Of a DNA stretch of 64,000 bases, positions 23,026 through 33,500 are shown in pieces. Numbering within the stretch: the stretch's first letter is position 1; every line of letters begins with the position of its first letter. This DNA is from Aristolochia californica. Taxonomy: Eukaryota; Streptophyta; Magnoliopsida; Piperales; Aristolochiaceae. The stretch covers positions 5,210,501-5,274,500 of the forward strand of contig JARWKL010000008.1 of assembly GCA_029961685.1 (NCBI GenBank). Reading direction: 5' to 3'. Both the position numbers and the translations under genes were made by a program. Below the pieces are notes generated by a model. It made no database searches and had not been told where the DNA came from. It saw only the letters and a program-made list of their open reading frames with translations.

Positions 23026-24610
23026 TTGACCCTCTACCTCTCACCTCATTGCTCATTTTGTATCTACCCATCAATTATCTCAAACTTGCTGTCAATTTTT
23101 GCCTCCATTTCTTCTGTTGATATTCCTCAATCTTATCAAATGACCCTTCATAATCAAGGATGGAAAGCAGTCATGGATGAAGAAATGGTAGCTCTTTACG
23201 AGAATGAAACATGGCACCTTATTTCCTTACCATATGGTAAAAATCCTGTAGGCTATAAATGGATCTTCACTATCAAACAAAATTCGGATGGCAAGGTGGC
23301 CCGTCATAAAGCTTGACTTGTGGCTAAAAGTTATACCCAATGTTATGGGATTGATTATGAGGAAATTTTTTCCTTGTCGCCAAGTTTAACTTGGCACATC
23401 TTATTATCTCTGGCTGCTAATTCTTGATGGCATGCCTTTCAACTCGATGTAAAAAATATCTTCCTCAATTGCGATATTAAGGAGGAAATTTATATGCAGA
23501 AACCACCTAGATGTGGTTGAGGAGAAGTTGGTGTGCCACCTTACAAAATCCTTATATGGTCTAAAGCAATCTCCATGAGCTTGGTTTGATAATTTTAGTC
23601 AACCAATAATTCGTTTTGGGTTCACAAGATGCTCTATGGATCATTATGTATTTGTTAAACATACTGAGAAAGGAGTTATATTATTTGTTGTATGTGGATA
23701 ATATTATTCTGACTGGTAGCAATTTCGATAGCATTAGTCAATTAAAAAGCAAGATATGCAGTGAATTCAAGACAAAAGACTTGGGACTTCATAAGTATTT
23801 TCTAGGTATTAAAGTTCTTCAACCCAAGCATGGTATTATCTTATCCCAGACGAAATATGTTCTTGACTTGCTTGAAGAAATAGGAATGATGGGATGTCAC
23901 CCTACTAAAACTCCCATCAAGGCAAATACAAAACATTGTGTTGGCTCGGGTTAAGAAGTTGATGTTGGCTAGTACCAGAGACTAGTTGGCAAACTTATCT
24001 ATCTCCCTGTGACAAGACCAGATATCTCCTTTGCAACCAGTATGGCCAATCAATATATTTATATATCTCATATGTCTCATTGGCAGGCATTGGAAAGGAT
24101 TCTCAGATACTTAAAAAGGGCATTAGGACAAGGACTCTTATATAAGTGTCATGGTCATCTCAATATTAAAATATTTGCCAGTGTAGATTGGGTTAAATCA
24201 CCAAATGATAGGAAATCGACTTAGGATATTATACTCTAGTTGGAGGCAACCTTGTTACATGGAGGAGCAAGAAACAAAATATGGTTACAAGGTTCAATGC
24301 AGAAGTAGAATACATAGTCATGGCACATGTGATAAGTGAAATTATACGGATTAAATCCCTTCTAGCTGAATTGGATTCCACAAAGAAGACCCTATGGAAC
24401 TTTATTGTGATAATCAGGCAGCAATCCACATTGCCTCTAACCCTATATTTCATGAGAGAACAAAGCACAACGAGGAGGATTGTCATTTTGTGAGAGAAAA
24501 GTTGTAAGCAAGGATCATAAACTTTAAACATGTCTCAACTCATAGATAACTTACTGATATGTTCACAAAGTCAATCACTTCCATAATTCTCTCCACTGCA
24601 TGTACTAAGT
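23026..24610 (+). pseudogene. RT and RNase H relic of the old Copia
   Basis: The RT starts with the HNQGWKAVMDEEM block and runs through YKWIFTIKQNSDG. Several stops and shifts fall between 23316 and 23690, where the YVDD box reads YVDNIIL. The KYFLGIKVLQPKHGIILSQ block at 23790-23860 and the RNase H segment to about 24600 follow, with the junction at 24223 shifted. All domains match the young element but are strongly decayed. Confidence 0.8.
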
Positions 24611-24651
24611 TGGGGTAATATGATGGTTTTCACCACCAGCTTGAGGGAGAG

Positions 24652-24954
24652 TCTTGAAAGTCATAAACAAACTTAGGTAGTATTGTTGTAAATATCTTAT
24701 GTTCTTCATCTTTTCTTCACTCTTGATAGGGTGAAGGGTATACTTATAATTTATGTACTCTTGATATCTATAAATAAAGGTTAATGGGAGGGTGTGTTGC
24801 ACTGAACACACCCCTCATTCTCCATCCTCTCTCCCCCAACTTCGTCGTTCTTCTTCATCTTCTCCTAAACCTTCTCTCCACAACTCTTCTCCTTCTTCTC
24901 ACCCCTTAAATCTCTTCTACCTTGATAATATATATCATGGAATTCTAAGTTTCA
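24652..24954 (+). repeat. 3' LTR of the old Copia
   Basis: It begins TCTTGAAAGTCATAAA after a purine tract and ends AATTCTAAGTTTCA, lacking the last ACA seen in the 5' copy. It is about 24 bp longer than the 5' LTR because of an extra CTTC-rich stretch. Confidence 0.8.
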
Positions 24955-25458
24955 TTTATAGCTTCGTTAACTCAAACTAGCCATTATTTAACTGTTTTCA
25001 AAAATTAGTACTTTGATTGATTGATCACTTAAAAGCGATTGATCGATCATAATGATTACTTTTCTGTCAGATAGTGGCTTATTGATTGATGGATTGATTG
25101 ATCAATATGTTACTGTTGGTCTAGAAAAGTTAAGTTGATTGATCATTTCTAGTAGATGAATGATCAATTGAAATTCCCTTTGGTTGTGTATTATAATTAT
25201 GATCAATCAGTATATTTTCCTATGATTGATCATTCTTTATGTCCCCTACTAGCAAGGTTCTGACTGATCAATCATCCCACATGAAATTTGTTTGCCTTGC
25301 CAGAGATGATTGATCAATCAAGTAGGATGATCGATCATGCTTTATAGCATGAAATGGCCATGTGAAATTTGCTTGCCTTGACAAAGATGATCCATCAGGT
25401 GGGATGATCGACAAATCGACTATGGTTGATCGATCATGCTTTATATTTTGGCTTGCAT
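24955..25458 (-). repeat. Partial long LTR rich in GATC palindromes
   Basis: The segment is a direct repeat of about 26116-26625, sharing CTCAAACTAG-type starts, TTTCTGTCAGA(T/C)AGTG and AGAAAAGTTAAGTTGAT. Both ends are cut: on the left by the old Copia's LTR and on the right by the terminus of the next LTR at 25459. It is probably the remains of a host LTR into which the next element inserted. Confidence 0.7.
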
Positions 25459-27060
25459 AGTTTGTTGGCCTAGGTGACTTCTCAAGAGGGGGGTGAATTG
25501 AGATATTCAAATTAAAACTGATTTGTACAAGTTAATAAAATATCATGCATATAAGAAATTCAATATAAACATAGACATGCACACACCATAGGAAAAAAAA
25601 TTGTTCTTGATATTCCCCTAGTGATAGTCATCATACAAGAACCCTTGCTTGGGAAATTTTCCACTATTACGCTCTAATAGTTTGAAAATTACAAAGAGAC
25701 TTCGTCTCTCTTCAGCCACATGTGGCTCAATACACAATTTTCATACAATCCAATCTCCCCGAAAGATTGTTGAAAGATTCTAGCTCTAGTTAGGCCTTTC
25801 TATCTAGTTTATTAGGTTCTAGATTAACCTCTCACAATTACATAAAAGAAAGGGAAAACTTTACACCCCTTACTTGGAGAAATGCTTCTTCTTGAGATAT
25901 CTTAAGTTTTTTCCTCCTTTGTAGCACATTTTAGAATGATCAAGGTGTTTGTACTAATATGCATGCAAGGATGATCAAAAGAGATGAAGGTTTTGCAAGG
26001 TGGGATCACTCTCTTTCTCTCTTAAGCACTTTGTGAAAGGGAATTTTCAAGATAAAGTTTTGTGGCTGGAATATATGCCAATAAATGCTCATGCCTCTCT
26101 TTACTCATGGTTTGGTGGGGTATTTATATCTTCCCCAAGTCAAACTAGATGTTATTTGCCTGTTGGCAAAAACCAGACCATTGATTGATAGATCACTAGT
26201 AAGTAATTGATCAATCAATCGATCATAACAGCTATTTTTCTGTCAGACAGTGACTTATTAATCAATGGACTGATCGATCAATATATTATCTTTGCTCCAG
26301 AAAAGTTAAGTTGATCGATCATTGCTAGAGGTCGATTGATCAATCAAGATTCCCTCTAACTGTGCAATACAAGTATGATCAATCAGTGTATTTTCATTTG
26401 ATCGATCATACTTGAAGTCCCTTACTGGCAAGGTTTTGACCGATCCATCAAATCGAGTGGGGTGATCGATCATTCTATCTTAATTCAGCTTGCTTGGACA
26501 ACTATGATCGATCAATCTCTATTGGATGATCGATCATGTGCTATAGCATGAAATGTCCAATATCATGGATGATCAATCAATCGGCTATGGTTGATCGAGC
26601 ATGATTTATATTTCTAGCCTGCATAGTTCTGGATGATCGATCATAGTCAGTGACTGGTTGACTATTCCAATGCCAGATAAAATTATATGTCCTTTTAAAG
26701 CATGAGAATTTCTCTCCAAGTGTTTTAACATGTTTCTAAGTGATATGTATGATGATTCTAAACATGTATATGCAATTTAATATCCTAAAGCTCCGATCTT
26801 CACAAGTACTTAATGAATAGGAGTTAAAATACTCTCTTATATAAATTGATTGATTTTAACTATTTGTCTTTTGAAGCTTGAACTCGAGTCTTCATGTTGA
26901 CTTCTTCCTACTGGGTGCCTCTTCAAAAGATGTTCTTTATTTTGTACTTGATGTCTTCATTTTGGTTTTTATGCTTTAAACCTTGAGATGCTCTTGAAGG
27001 TTATCTGAAATACAAGATTTGCAAGTTATTAAAATGAAGAAAATACAAGTACAATCATGT
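25459..27060 (-). repeat. Long LTR of the inverted element
   Basis: On the plus strand it opens TGTTGGCCTAGGTGACTTCT, the inverse of the CCTAGGCCAACA ends at 8847 and 48500. The far boundary near 27060 is approximate and was placed by matching the GCAAATCT(T)GTATTTCAGAT stretch to 7377-7395. It includes a dense cluster of TGATCGATCA-like motifs (26170-26650). Confidence 0.6.
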
Positions 27061-27184
27061 ACATGGGAATAAAAAATTGGATCCTTGGTCAACTAGGATG
27101 AAGGCGGGAGTCGGTTGGGGATAATATCAAACTATTGTTCGATCCTCTGCCATCGTGTCGTCATCTCGTTGAAGAGGGATAAAA

Positions 27185-28215
27185 TTTCTACTTGAGTAGC
27201 CCATCATTGTTCGCTTCTACAAGAGTAGAGAGCTGATCAGGAGACGATGATGTGCCTTCTTCCATTTGTCTCCTCCTTCCAAATTCATATTGCTCTGCGG
27301 GAGGCTCAGGACTCATCTCATATCCGGAAGTGGCTTGTTGTGGGGTTGTCTCCTTGGGTATCTTATCCATGTAAATCCACTATCCACACCACTTGGCAAA
27401 CCCAAAGTTTTCAACTTTTACTTCTCCTATGGATATCTTCCTAGTAATGCCCATGGACACCTCATCCAAGAGGTCTATGCCATTATGGACAAGGATGGCA
27501 ATAATCCCTTGTGTGAACGGTAGATTGTCTGCCTTTGAGTTAATAGCTATATCGACCATCCTACTGGCCATGAAAGATAGCCATCAACTAGAACATATCA
27601 GTTGTTGTGATCCAAGAGAGGGTTTCCATCTTGGGATTCAAAACACGAGTCACTATTTTCATGGCGACTCTCTTTGGCATGGTGAGGTCCCGTACCCTCA
27701 CCTCGTAGGAACTCCTTATCGTCTATCCAAAGAAAGTAAAAATTGCAACCCGTATATTTTGAGAGAGGTCCTCATGGAGATCCATTGGCCAATTTTCCTT
27801 TATATATCTTGCCATGCCTATGACGGTGGAGCTAAGTAAATTATTCAAAGAGAGAGAGATTGAATGGAGATGGGTGTTTTCTTCATATAAGAAGAAATAT
27901 TTAGACTATGAGGCCCAACAATTTCTAAGTTCATCTAAAATGGCTTCACTAGAAGGGGACACATGGGCTCCTCTCTCTCCAAAAAGCCTATGTAAGGCTG
28001 GAAGAGCTCTCCAAAATCTTCTATTTCCCTTTCACAAAAGGAAATATCAAATTTTCTTGGTTCAACGACACTTTTTGGAAATAAAACAGAGAAATACCTC
28101 TCTTTTTGTTCAAGTACGGAAGTACTCTCTCCTTTTAGGCATTTCTTCGCATACATCATTGTCCTTTCTTGATGTCTTCTTCTTTGTCGTGACCTTCGTT
28201 CATACCATGTTGCTC
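27185..28215 (-). pseudogene. Second ORF in env position, decayed
   Basis: It aligns with the ORF at 6205-7276. The basic start is followed by DNDVCEEMP, then KSVVEPRKFDISF and LVKPF. The later block MVDIAINSKADNLPFTQ runs into TRKISIGEVKV at 27390-27570. The start codon region reads ATGGTATGA, so the first ATG is followed by a stop and the frame is shifted relative to the sister copy. Further stops split it. Both copies keep the KISIGE and KWxG blocks, suggesting past selection on this protein. Confidence 0.55.
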
Positions 28216-28549
28216 GATGCAGTTTTGAGAGAGAAAGTGATGGAATGAGAGTTTTAGCCTCAGATATGAAGAGAAATCTCTCAAAAAAAAGTGAAATAGG
28301 GATTTTAGTTAATTGAGCTCTAAAAAATCGTTGGGATGGGTTAAAAATTCGAATTTGGCTCTTCATCTTCTCCCCTACACGCTGTGAATGATTGATCATT
28401 CTATTTCGATTTAGTTGATCGATCAATGACCTTAACAGAGTGACTGAAATGTGATCTTTTGATTTCTATTTCACTCTTTTAGCACAATAACCATGGGATG
28501 CATTCATTAAGCTCATGTTTTTCAGTTGATGTGAATCAAGGTGGGTTGC

Positions 28550-28938
28550 TCATACCTAGTTGTACTCGAAGCTTAGAGAAATGGTCAAGTCCTAATGGTT
28601 TGGTAAAAATGTCCGTTATTTGATTTTCAATGGGAACAAACCCAATTCTAATAACCTTGGTTTGGACCTACTCTCTGATACAATGATGTCTAATACACGT
28701 GTTTTGATTGAAAGTGGTGAACCGGGTTCTTGTTTAGGCTTATGGCGCTCATATTGTCATAATGGACTGAAATTTCATTTTGCTCTAAATCGTAATCATC
28801 TAGTTGTTGTTTCATCCAAAGAAGTTGAACACAACAATTTCCACATGTTATGTACTCAACTTCTTCGAAAGTGGAGAATGCAACTGAGTGTTGTCTCTTG
28901 GAAGCATAATCGATAAACCTAATTGTATTGATGATCAA
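28550..28938 (-). pseudogene. Copia RNase H end, inverted copy
   Basis: On the minus strand it reads SKRQHSVAFS, CCVQLLWMKQQLDDYDLEQN and SLNKNPVHHF, then after a break ITDIFTKPLGLDHFSKLR near 28570-28625. This is the same C-terminal RNase H segment as at 5215-5674. Confidence 0.8.
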
Positions 28939-28940
28939 TC

Positions 28941-30260
28941 ATACCTTGAGAAATATAATTTGTTGAAAGATTTTGATTCAAACAGGAAATGATATTTTTA
29001 TCGAGCATTTGCTTCAAGCCTCCATCCACATGATAAAGTCTTGAAAGGGCAGAATCCCAATCAACAGTCTAGATTGTTGACTTTGATCAGTGATCAAGAT
29101 TGAAGGAACATGATTGCCAATTGATTGATGATAAAAATCAAAGCTCCCAATGGTCAACACAAATAGGTTTTGTCAAATAGTCAATCAATTGTTAAAATCA
29201 TAATTTTCGTAAAACCTGGATCAATTACTAAGATCATAACTTATAATCGATGATTAAGAGAAGTGGATTATAACAAGGCCACCAACAAAATTAAATTAGA
29301 TAAGAAGGCCACTTAAGCACCACATGTGGCATTACAAGAAAATTCCACCCAAGCAAAGGAAGTGGTACATGGGTGATATATGGTATCATAGGAAAACTCT
29401 ACCTGAAGGAAAGAAGTGACACTACTTCAAATGGATAAAATGAGGTGTCATTATCTCATGGGAAGAAGAAAAGGTCTTGTCAAAGTGTTCTTCTCCCTTA
29501 CATGGGTTAGGGGAGAAGGAGAAGACAAGTAACAGAAAAAGTATGGTGGTTCAACCACATCTACCATACCATAAATCCCTAATACGGTTAAGAGAAGACT
29601 TTTGGGAGATGAGAACTTTTTGATAGAGAAAATTTTACGAAAATTTTTCTTAGCTTTGGTGTGTCAAAACTTTGTTTGTTGGGAAGGAGAAACTTTATTA
29701 TACTCACAATACATCAAATCTCAAGTTAGCCCCAAGCCCAACTGAATTAATGCAATAAAGGTTGCAACAAGAAATCATCTTTACCACTCGTTTGCGATTA
29801 ATTATTATTGGATCTATCACACATAATATGGGATCAAACCTTCTTGTCAAGAGTCAAGTAGAAGTTAGCAATAAAATTAAAGATAGTCAACCAAGGGTGT
29901 TCTAGAGCATCTGCCAAATTAAGTGAGGTTCAAATCAAGTTTATGTGCAGAGATGGAACCAGAAAACTCTTTAGAGATCAGACCTCATCACCTAAAATAT
30001 TTTTAACTTTTTCTCTTTTGTTTTACTTGCATGATGACAGATAAGGTAGGAGATCAAAGATACATGAAGAATTGAGAAGCGCTTAACACTTGCCAAAATT
30101 CTCTCAGGCGGTCGTTATAACTTTGGTTCAACCAGATCTGGAGTCTCTCGTTCTGAAATTCTAAAAATAAATATTAAAAAAGGTAAGTCCATATTCTGCC
30201 TGAGCAAAATGAGTGTTTGGATAGTTCCGCCATTGAATCATCAAAGTTAAGACTGGGTAT
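28941..30260. other. Intergenic between retroelement and RING gene
   Basis: No gene or complete element is seen. A few GATCA motifs (29080-29140) hint at more of the inverted family. A transition at about 29740-29860 has a retrotransposon look but no boundary I can defend. Confidence 0.4.
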
Positions 30261-30266
30261 TTTATT
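30261..30266 (-). terminator. Candidate poly(A) signal of the RING gene
   Basis: AATAAA on the minus strand lies about 170 bases past the stop codon of the RING gene, a usual distance for a plant 3' UTR. Confidence 0.4.
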
Positions 30267-30437
30267 GAGCAAGAATGATGAATTGCAAGGTGCCGTTTGT
30301 TATTCTAGTCGTACAAAGAAATTTAACCCAAAAGAATTAGAAACAACAGAGAAGTAATAGAACTTGGAGGCCAAATTATCATCCTCTTGGTTGTCTCTAA
30401 CATCATCAACTCTCTTTTCCTTTTCTTGCTTTTCTAT

Positions 30438-30555
30438 TTACAGTATGGAGTAAGCTCGGATCACCTCAATAATGGGTGCACGGCACAGTGGACACTTGCC
30501 ATCTCCTCGAACCAATTCATTTGCACATCTGGAACAAGTACACATGTGCCCACAT
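30438..30555 (-). CDS. RING gene coding exon 7 (second half of RING)
   Basis: The exon is 118 nt. It encodes [20 protein letters not shown], the CPLCRAPI ligands and a conserved-looking tail VIRAYSIL before TAA at 30438-30440. Confidence 0.93.
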
Positions 30556-33500
30556 CTGCACATGAGAACAGGGATTTAGCTCAAGAAAAAAGTACACAAT
30601 TGTAGAGTTGCTACAAGGAGAGGCCTGCGACCAAAGCAAAACACCTGCGAAGGAGAAGGAGCAAAAGAATAACAGAGAATCAATGTGAGAACAAATTAAA
30701 AATCAAACCTGTACAACAGAGAATCAATGTGATTGTCACAGCAAACACAACAGTTCCCTTTTCTAACGTGAGCCCATTTTGATCCATCCTCCGATGACTC
30801 TTCCCCAACACCTGCGACAAATTAGCATATTTAAATGGTTTAGGATTTAGGGTGAAGTGATGCATTAATGTTTTCCCTGTAAGAAACAAAATGATTCATT
30901 AATAAACAAATGGAAACAACGAATATAAAGATTTTCCAGAAAAAGGTCAATCAGCTGCAACTGTCAACCAACATATTGAAATCCACTTGACTTTAAAGAA
31001 CTCAAGTATCAGAAAATTTATGGTCATATATACCAGCACACATCCGTCACAAACTCTTAAGTATCAGAATCACACACACCAAAACAGGCCTCAACTTTAC
31101 AAATACACTTTTACATGCTTGCAGCCTTTGCAAAATCGCCCTCCTGGAAGCTTGCTACACTTCGCCAAATAGCAAAAGAATCCAATCAAGCCAAAAATAC
31201 ATTGTTTCCTTGCTAATGAACACCAGTTGATTCAAATTCCCAAATTTTGCAGCCTGTGCCAATCCTCACCCATGATATCACCGCCCATATCTTCATTGAT
31301 CTCTGCAAGGATTCATAGTCCTCATTGTTTTACTTTCAGATCTTGAGGCTCCATTGAGGGCTTCCATCCTCTTTAGAGCAACAATGGAGCCATAAGAAGA
31401 TTAGAGCCTTTGTAACCACTTTCTTAAGAAGCTCTACCTCCTTAAAGCAAAAATACGGAGCAAGAGACAAGAGCTCTCTTGTAAGGTTTGTTGAAGTCTA
31501 GGGTTTAATCCATGGATAACTTTGTTTGAAGAAGAAGAAAAAAGGAAGAAGATAAAAGAAGATGAGAAGGAGAAGGCAAAAGAGAGAAATTTTAAGGGTT
31601 AAGAGAGAGCACGTGAATGAGCTCCTCCCCCTCTGTTTCTTATTTATATAGGTGGGGCATGGATGTCCTAATATATAAGAATCAAAAAGAATACTTAAAC
31701 TAACCACTGATTACAGCTTATGCCACTCACTCTAATAATTATATAGAATACCACTCAAACTACTTCAACAGTTAATGAGCATGAAGGTAGCACAGTCCCT
31801 AGAATCCAAACTATTGACACAAGAGGAAGAATCAGGAGAATTTTACCCCTTTGGAAATGTTGACAAGGATATTTTAAAAGACCAGATTGAAAGCAATGGA
31901 CTGGGTAAATTGAATAAGGAAGCTGAAGTTGACACTAAGTTTCAAATGTTATAGCCTCAACCCACAAAATGAGAAAAAGTATCACCTCTATCCATGTCAA
32001 CAGGGTTGCACGATCTACAAGAATGAGATTACTAACACTTTTTATAATTAGACCTTTTAAAAAAAAACACATTTATTAGACTTTTGCCATTTTTCTCACG
32101 GTACATAGATGATCTAAATGATTATGAGATGTGTATCAGGAAAGTAAATAAGAACAGGTTTATCATCTGAGTGACTATGGAGACAAGTATCAGGAAGGAA
32201 TAGAAAGGAAATATGTATCAGGAAAGTAAATCTTATAGAAAGGATACATGCATCAGAAAGCAAGCCTTATAGAAGGGAATCGGTTGCTCCAAAAAGACCA
32301 CCGCCCCTTCCCTGCTTTCCTTCTATTTGGACCCTCTGATATTCCCTTTCAATCAAATATCCGTCTATGGAGAGTTATAACCTGGAAGCAGATGCAAAAG
32401 CAATCTAAGAGTGGGATTCCATAAGGTTTTTAGGTCCATTTCAGGGATGATACTTGAAATAGGCTAGGTCCTTTTCTATGTTAGCAATCTCCAACCTAGT
32501 TCAGAATTGTTAGGACCAGCATGCCTCCACAGATATTTCTGTGGCCAGCAAGTGTATTAGAGCTTACATTCAGGCAGGCCCTCTATAATTCTGAGGCTTC
32601 AGGGTCTGCTTTCTATATCCTCAAAAGATGAAGAAAGGACAAGCCAAATTCGCTGGTTAGTACACAATGGCTTCCATGTCCAAATGTCTCTCAGATAACC
32701 CAAACAGCATTGCCAGTTAAGCTCAACACCTGCTGCCATTTACCAGACATAATTGCTGAATCTTCACTTATGGTTGCCGACTGCTGCCATTTACCACTGA
32801 ATCTTTATTCATGGATGCCACCCAAGAAAGAGGTTTCACATGTGATTGCCTCACAAGAGAGAGATTCAAGTCAATAACCCTCCACTGGAGATTCTGATGC
32901 CTAATAGAAGAATAAGTGAATCGTACTTTCTTCCCTAAGGCAAATAACTCCCCCCTGCAGAGTCGTTATGCATGTTAACAGACTATGTAACTCATATTGT
33001 TCATATTCTCTTCCATCTTCTTAGTTTCTCTGTTCAAGAGGCAGCTTCAGCAATTCAAAGTTACCTCTGCATTACAGTCGTACTTGAAGATCCACTGGGC
33101 TGACACATCTTGCTCCCTGATTCTCTCTAACAATTCACCTCAAGTCAAATTGCAACTGTAGCTCTTGGTTCATTCATGCTCCAGGGGTTTTCTTAGCCAT
33201 TTTTTTAAGTGTGAATTTCATCAAAAGAGAGAATATGCAAGGAGCTTGTTATGGTCCTGGGTTAAGTACCTATATCTTCCGCTCTTAACAGGCCGGTCTT
33301 TTGGGTAGCATTGGCTAGGTGCTTAACATTTGGTATCAGAGCAGGCGCTACGTCCCGACTTCGAATCCCCTGGCATGACACCGGCAAAGATTATGAGATC
33401 CCTCCACCGATGAGCGTTGTTGTGTTATTGCCGCCGTGGTCATCGGCTTGGGAGGGCGGGGTGTACTGTTATGGTCCTGGGTTAAGTACCTATGTCTTCC

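Larger units (their letters stand above)
13222..24954 (+). mobile_element. Old Copia element, host of a two-level nested insertion
   Basis: The 5' LTR is 13222-13500 and the 3' LTR 24652-24954, with a primer site at 13501 and a purine tract (TTGAGGGAGAG) before 24652. The internal part is split by a solo LTR (13977-20264) that carries a younger element. Protease, integrase, RT and RNase H relics lie at 21494-24600; gag was not recognised. By eye the LTRs differ at roughly one base in ten, far more than those of the nested element. Flanks are ATATC and TTTAT, so no target duplication is seen. Confidence 0.8.
25459..28940 (-). mobile_element. Inverted relative of the 5210-8847 Copia with extra ORF
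   Basis: On the minus strand the order is RNase H end (28938-28550), leader, second ORF relic (about 28215-27185) and long LTR (about 27060-25459). This mirrors 5210-8847 block for block. It is truncated upstream of RNase H at about 28940. The two copies sit about 17 kb apart in opposite orientation and, by eye, are well diverged, so they are independent old insertions and not one recent duplication. Confidence 0.75.
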
